6,251 bases of DNA from an uncultured bacterium (GTDB lineage: Bacteria > Bacillota > Clostridia > Oscillospirales > Acutalibacteraceae). Under the pieces are notes generated by a model. It saw only the letters and a program-made list of their open reading frames with translations, was not told the DNA's origin and did not search any database. The translations under genes were made by a program, and so were the position numbers. The stretch covers positions 1-6,251 of the forward strand of contig CAKXIK010000022.1 of the NCBI GenBank assembly GCA_934875675.1, written 5' to 3'. Below, piece after piece: positions 4,415-6,251 of this stretch (within the stretch, counting starts at the first letter, position 1; each line of letters opens with the position of its first letter).

Positions 4415-6208
4415 ATGGCAAAAAACAGACTGATCGGTGATTATCCGGTAATCGGTATCCGCCCAACCATCGACGGCAGACGCGGTGCAATGAAGATCCG
4501 CGAATCGCTGGAAGACCAGACGATGAACATGGCAAAGGCTGCTGCGGAGCTTTTTACCTCGAATCTGCGGTATTCCAACGGGGAACCCGTCCGCGTCGTA
4601 ATTGCGGATACCACAATCGGACGTGTGGCGGAAGCTGCTGCCTGTGCCGATAAATTTCGCAAAGAGGGGGTCTCCATCACCCTTACGGTTACACCTTGCT
4701 GGTGCTACGGCTCCGAAACAATGGATATGGATCAGCATACCATCAAGGGTGTGTGGGGATTCAACGGTACAGAGCGTCCCGGCGCAGTTTATCTTGCTGC
4801 TGTGCTTGCAGCTCATGCACAAAAGGGTCTTCCGGCATTTGGTATCTATGGGCATGATGTTAAATCTGCTGACGATACCGAGATTCCGGAAGATGTTAAG
4901 GAAAAGCTGCTGCGTTTCGGGCGTGCTGCCGTTGCGGCTGCTACAATGCGCGGAAAATCTTATCTGCAGATCGGCTCCATCACGATGGGAATTGCCGGTT
5001 CTATCATTAATTCTGAATTTTTTGAGGAATATCTGGGCATGCGCGTGGAATCCATTGATGAGGTGGAAATTATCCGCCGCATGACAGAAGGTATTTACGA
5101 CGAAGCAGAATATCAGAAAGCACTTGCCTGGACGAAGGAACATTGTCCGGAAGGCTTTGACAAGAACCCGGACGGTGTTCGCAAAACGGAGGCAGAAAAA
5201 GAAAAAGACTGGGAATTCGTTGTCAAGATGATGTGCATTATCAAAGATCTCTACAACGGCAATCCGAATCTGCCCAAGGGCTGTGAGGAAGAAGCAGTTG
5301 GTCACAATGCGATTGTCGGCGGATTCCAGGGACAGCGTCAGTGGACTGATTTTTATCCGAACTGCGATTTTGCAGAATCTATGATGAACACTTCGTTCGA
5401 CTGGGAAGGCGCACGCGAGCCATATATTCTTGCAACCGAAAACGATACGCTCAATGGTGTTTCAATGCTTTTTGGCAAGCTGCTGACCAATCGTGCACAG
5501 ATTTTTGCCGATGTGCGTACTTATTGGAGTCCGGAAGCGGTAAAAAAGGCTACCGGTTATGACCTGGAGGGCAAAGCGAAGGAAGCCGGCGGATTTATCC
5601 ATTTGATTAATTCCGGTGCGGCTTGTCTGGACGCCTGCGGAGAGGCGCAGGATGCTGACGGAAATAGTGTCATGAAGCCATTCTGGGAGATGACCGACGC
5701 TGATCAGGATGCTATTTTGAAAGCGACCACATGGAATGCAGCGGACCGTGGTTATTTCCGCGGCGGCGGATTCTCTTCCCGGTTTGTCACCCGTCATGAG
5801 ATGCCTGCAACTATGATGCGTCTGAATCTTGTCAAAGGTCTTGGCCCGGTGATGCAAATTGCCGAAGGTTACACCATTGCACTTCCGGAAGAGGTTTCCG
5901 ACAATCTTTGGAAGCGCACCGATTACACCTGGCCGTGCACTTGGTTTGCACCGCGCACAACCGGAGAAGGTGCGTTTGCCTCCGCCTATGATATGATGAA
6001 CAACTGGGGCGCAAACCATGGCGCAATTACCTATGGTCATGTTGGAGCTGATCTGATTACACTTTGCTCCATTTTGCGCATTCCCGTGTGCATGCACAAT
6101 GTACCGGAAGAGAAGATTTTCCGTCCGGCAAGCTGGAATGCTTTCGGTATGGATAAGGAAGGTCAGGACTTCCGTGCCTGTGCTGCTTACGGTCCCCTTT
6201 TCCGCTAA
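4415..6208 (+). CDS. fucI: L-fucose isomerase
   Basis: A 597-residue cytoplasmic, Mn2+-dependent ketol isomerase that converts L-fucose to L-fuculose (many also take D-arabinose), the first step of fucose breakdown. Length is close to the E. coli enzyme (591). Landmarks run from IGIRPTIDGRRGAMKIRESLE (about 13-33) and TPCWCYGSETMDMD (93-106) to the metal-binding part. The likely metal ligands are E342 in ATENDTLNG, D366 in FADVRTYW and H535 in NNWGANHGAITYGH, matching E337, D361 and H528 of the E. coli protein. It ends with the family signature VPEEKIFRPASWNAFGMDKEG and a YGPLFR terminus. AGGGAGG lies 7 bases before the ATG. All three catalytic regions are intact and the frame is unbroken. 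Fuculokinase and aldolase genes would be expected downstream, but the window ends 43 bases after the stop, and no terminator is visible there. Confidence 0.98.
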   Translation: MAKNRLIGDYPVIGIRPTIDGRRGAMKIRESLEDQTMNMAKAAAELFTSNLRYSNGEPVRVVIADTTIGRVAEAAACADKFRKEGVSITLTVTPCWCYGSETMDMDQHTIKGVWGFNGTERPGAVYLAAVLAAHAQKGLPAFGIYGHDVKSADDTEIPEDVKEKLLRFGRAAVAAATMRGKSYLQIGSITMGIAGSIINSEFFEEYLGMRVESIDEVEIIRRMTEGIYDEAEYQKALAWTKEHCPEGFDKNPDGVRKTEAEKEKDWEFVVKMMCIIKDLYNGNPNLPKGCEEEAVGHNAIVGGFQGQRQWTDFYPNCDFAESMMNTSFDWEGAREPYILATENDTLNGVSMLFGKLLTNRAQIFADVRTYWSPEAVKKATGYDLEGKAKEAGGFIHLINSGAACLDACGEAQDADGNSVMKPFWEMTDADQDAILKATTWNAADRGYFRGGGFSSRFVTRHEMPATMMRLNLVKGLGPVMQIAEGYTIALPEEVSDNLWKRTDYTWPCTWFAPRTTGEGAFASAYDMMNNWGANHGAITYGHVGADLITLCSILRIPVCMHNVPEEKIFRPASWNAFGMDKEGQDFRACAAYGPLFR

Positions 6209-6251
6209 AATTTTAAGCTAAATGGAATCACCGCTATTTGCCGCCTTTTAT

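Noticed and set aside
4379..5305. 308-codon frame antisense to fucI
   Set aside because: A shadow of fucI: it covers the fucI ribosome binding site and 5' half, shows no recognisable domain, and is rich in Cys/His/Phe as antisense frames often are.
5462..6097. 211-codon minus-strand frame inside fucI
   Set aside because: Antisense to the catalytic part of fucI, with no domain and no ribosome binding site.
1..6251. CRISPR arrays, toxin-antitoxin pairs, retrons, phage or conjugation genes, riboswitches
   Set aside because: I looked on both strands and saw no regularly spaced repeats, no paired small genes with typical motifs and no recognisable riboswitch core.

Overview
The window looks like chromosomal DNA from a low-to-mid G+C Firmicute, most likely a gut Clostridia (Ruminococcaceae/Oscillospiraceae-like). 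This is inferred from strong AGGAGG-type ribosome binding sites, consensus TTGACA/TATAAT promoters, U-tract terminators, TTG starts, and a fucose isomerase next to an AraC-type regulator. The species cannot be fixed from the sequence alone. By eye the window has two halves of different composition: a sampled 60-base line in the first gene (421-480) holds 16 G/C, and one in fucI (4561-4620) holds 34.

Left half (1-2220), accessory-looking. It starts with a miniature IS30-like element (about 52-244) that keeps only the first ~27 codons of the transposase between two inverted repeats. A GNAT acetyltransferase gene (391-915, minus) follows. Next comes a 156-bp MITE with 14-bp terminal inverted repeats (940-1095), a rho-independent terminator (1147-1183, minus), and an 86-bp near-palindrome flanked by TA dinucleotides (1294-1379). 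A maltose/galactoside-type hexapeptide O-acetyltransferase gene (1385-2011, minus) comes next, then a second copy of the same MITE (2064-2219). The two MITEs are in the same orientation, about 90% identical, and each lies just upstream of an acetyltransferase gene.

Centre (2271-2459). A tRNA-Leu(CAG) gene on the minus strand with encoded CCA, its own near-perfect promoter (TTGACA-17-TATAAT) and its own terminator. It marks the boundary between the two halves.

Right half (2554-6251), sugar metabolism. An AAC(3)-family N-acetyltransferase gene and an AraC-family regulator gene form a tight minus-strand operon, regulator first and 18 bases apart. The regulator diverges from a complete L-fucose isomerase gene (fucI, plus strand). 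The ~140-bp region between them holds back-to-back promoters: the araC -35 lies 3 bases from the fucI -10. The fucI promoter has no recognisable -35, as expected if the AraC protein activates it. The simplest reading is that the regulator senses fucose or a related compound and controls fucI, and that the AAC(3)-like enzyme shares the regulator's transcript.

No CRISPR array, phage gene, integrase, toxin-antitoxin pair or clearly new system is visible. The most unusual content is the cluster of four miniature mobile elements of three kinds within 2.2 kb, and the AAC(3)-like gene embedded in a fucose locus.
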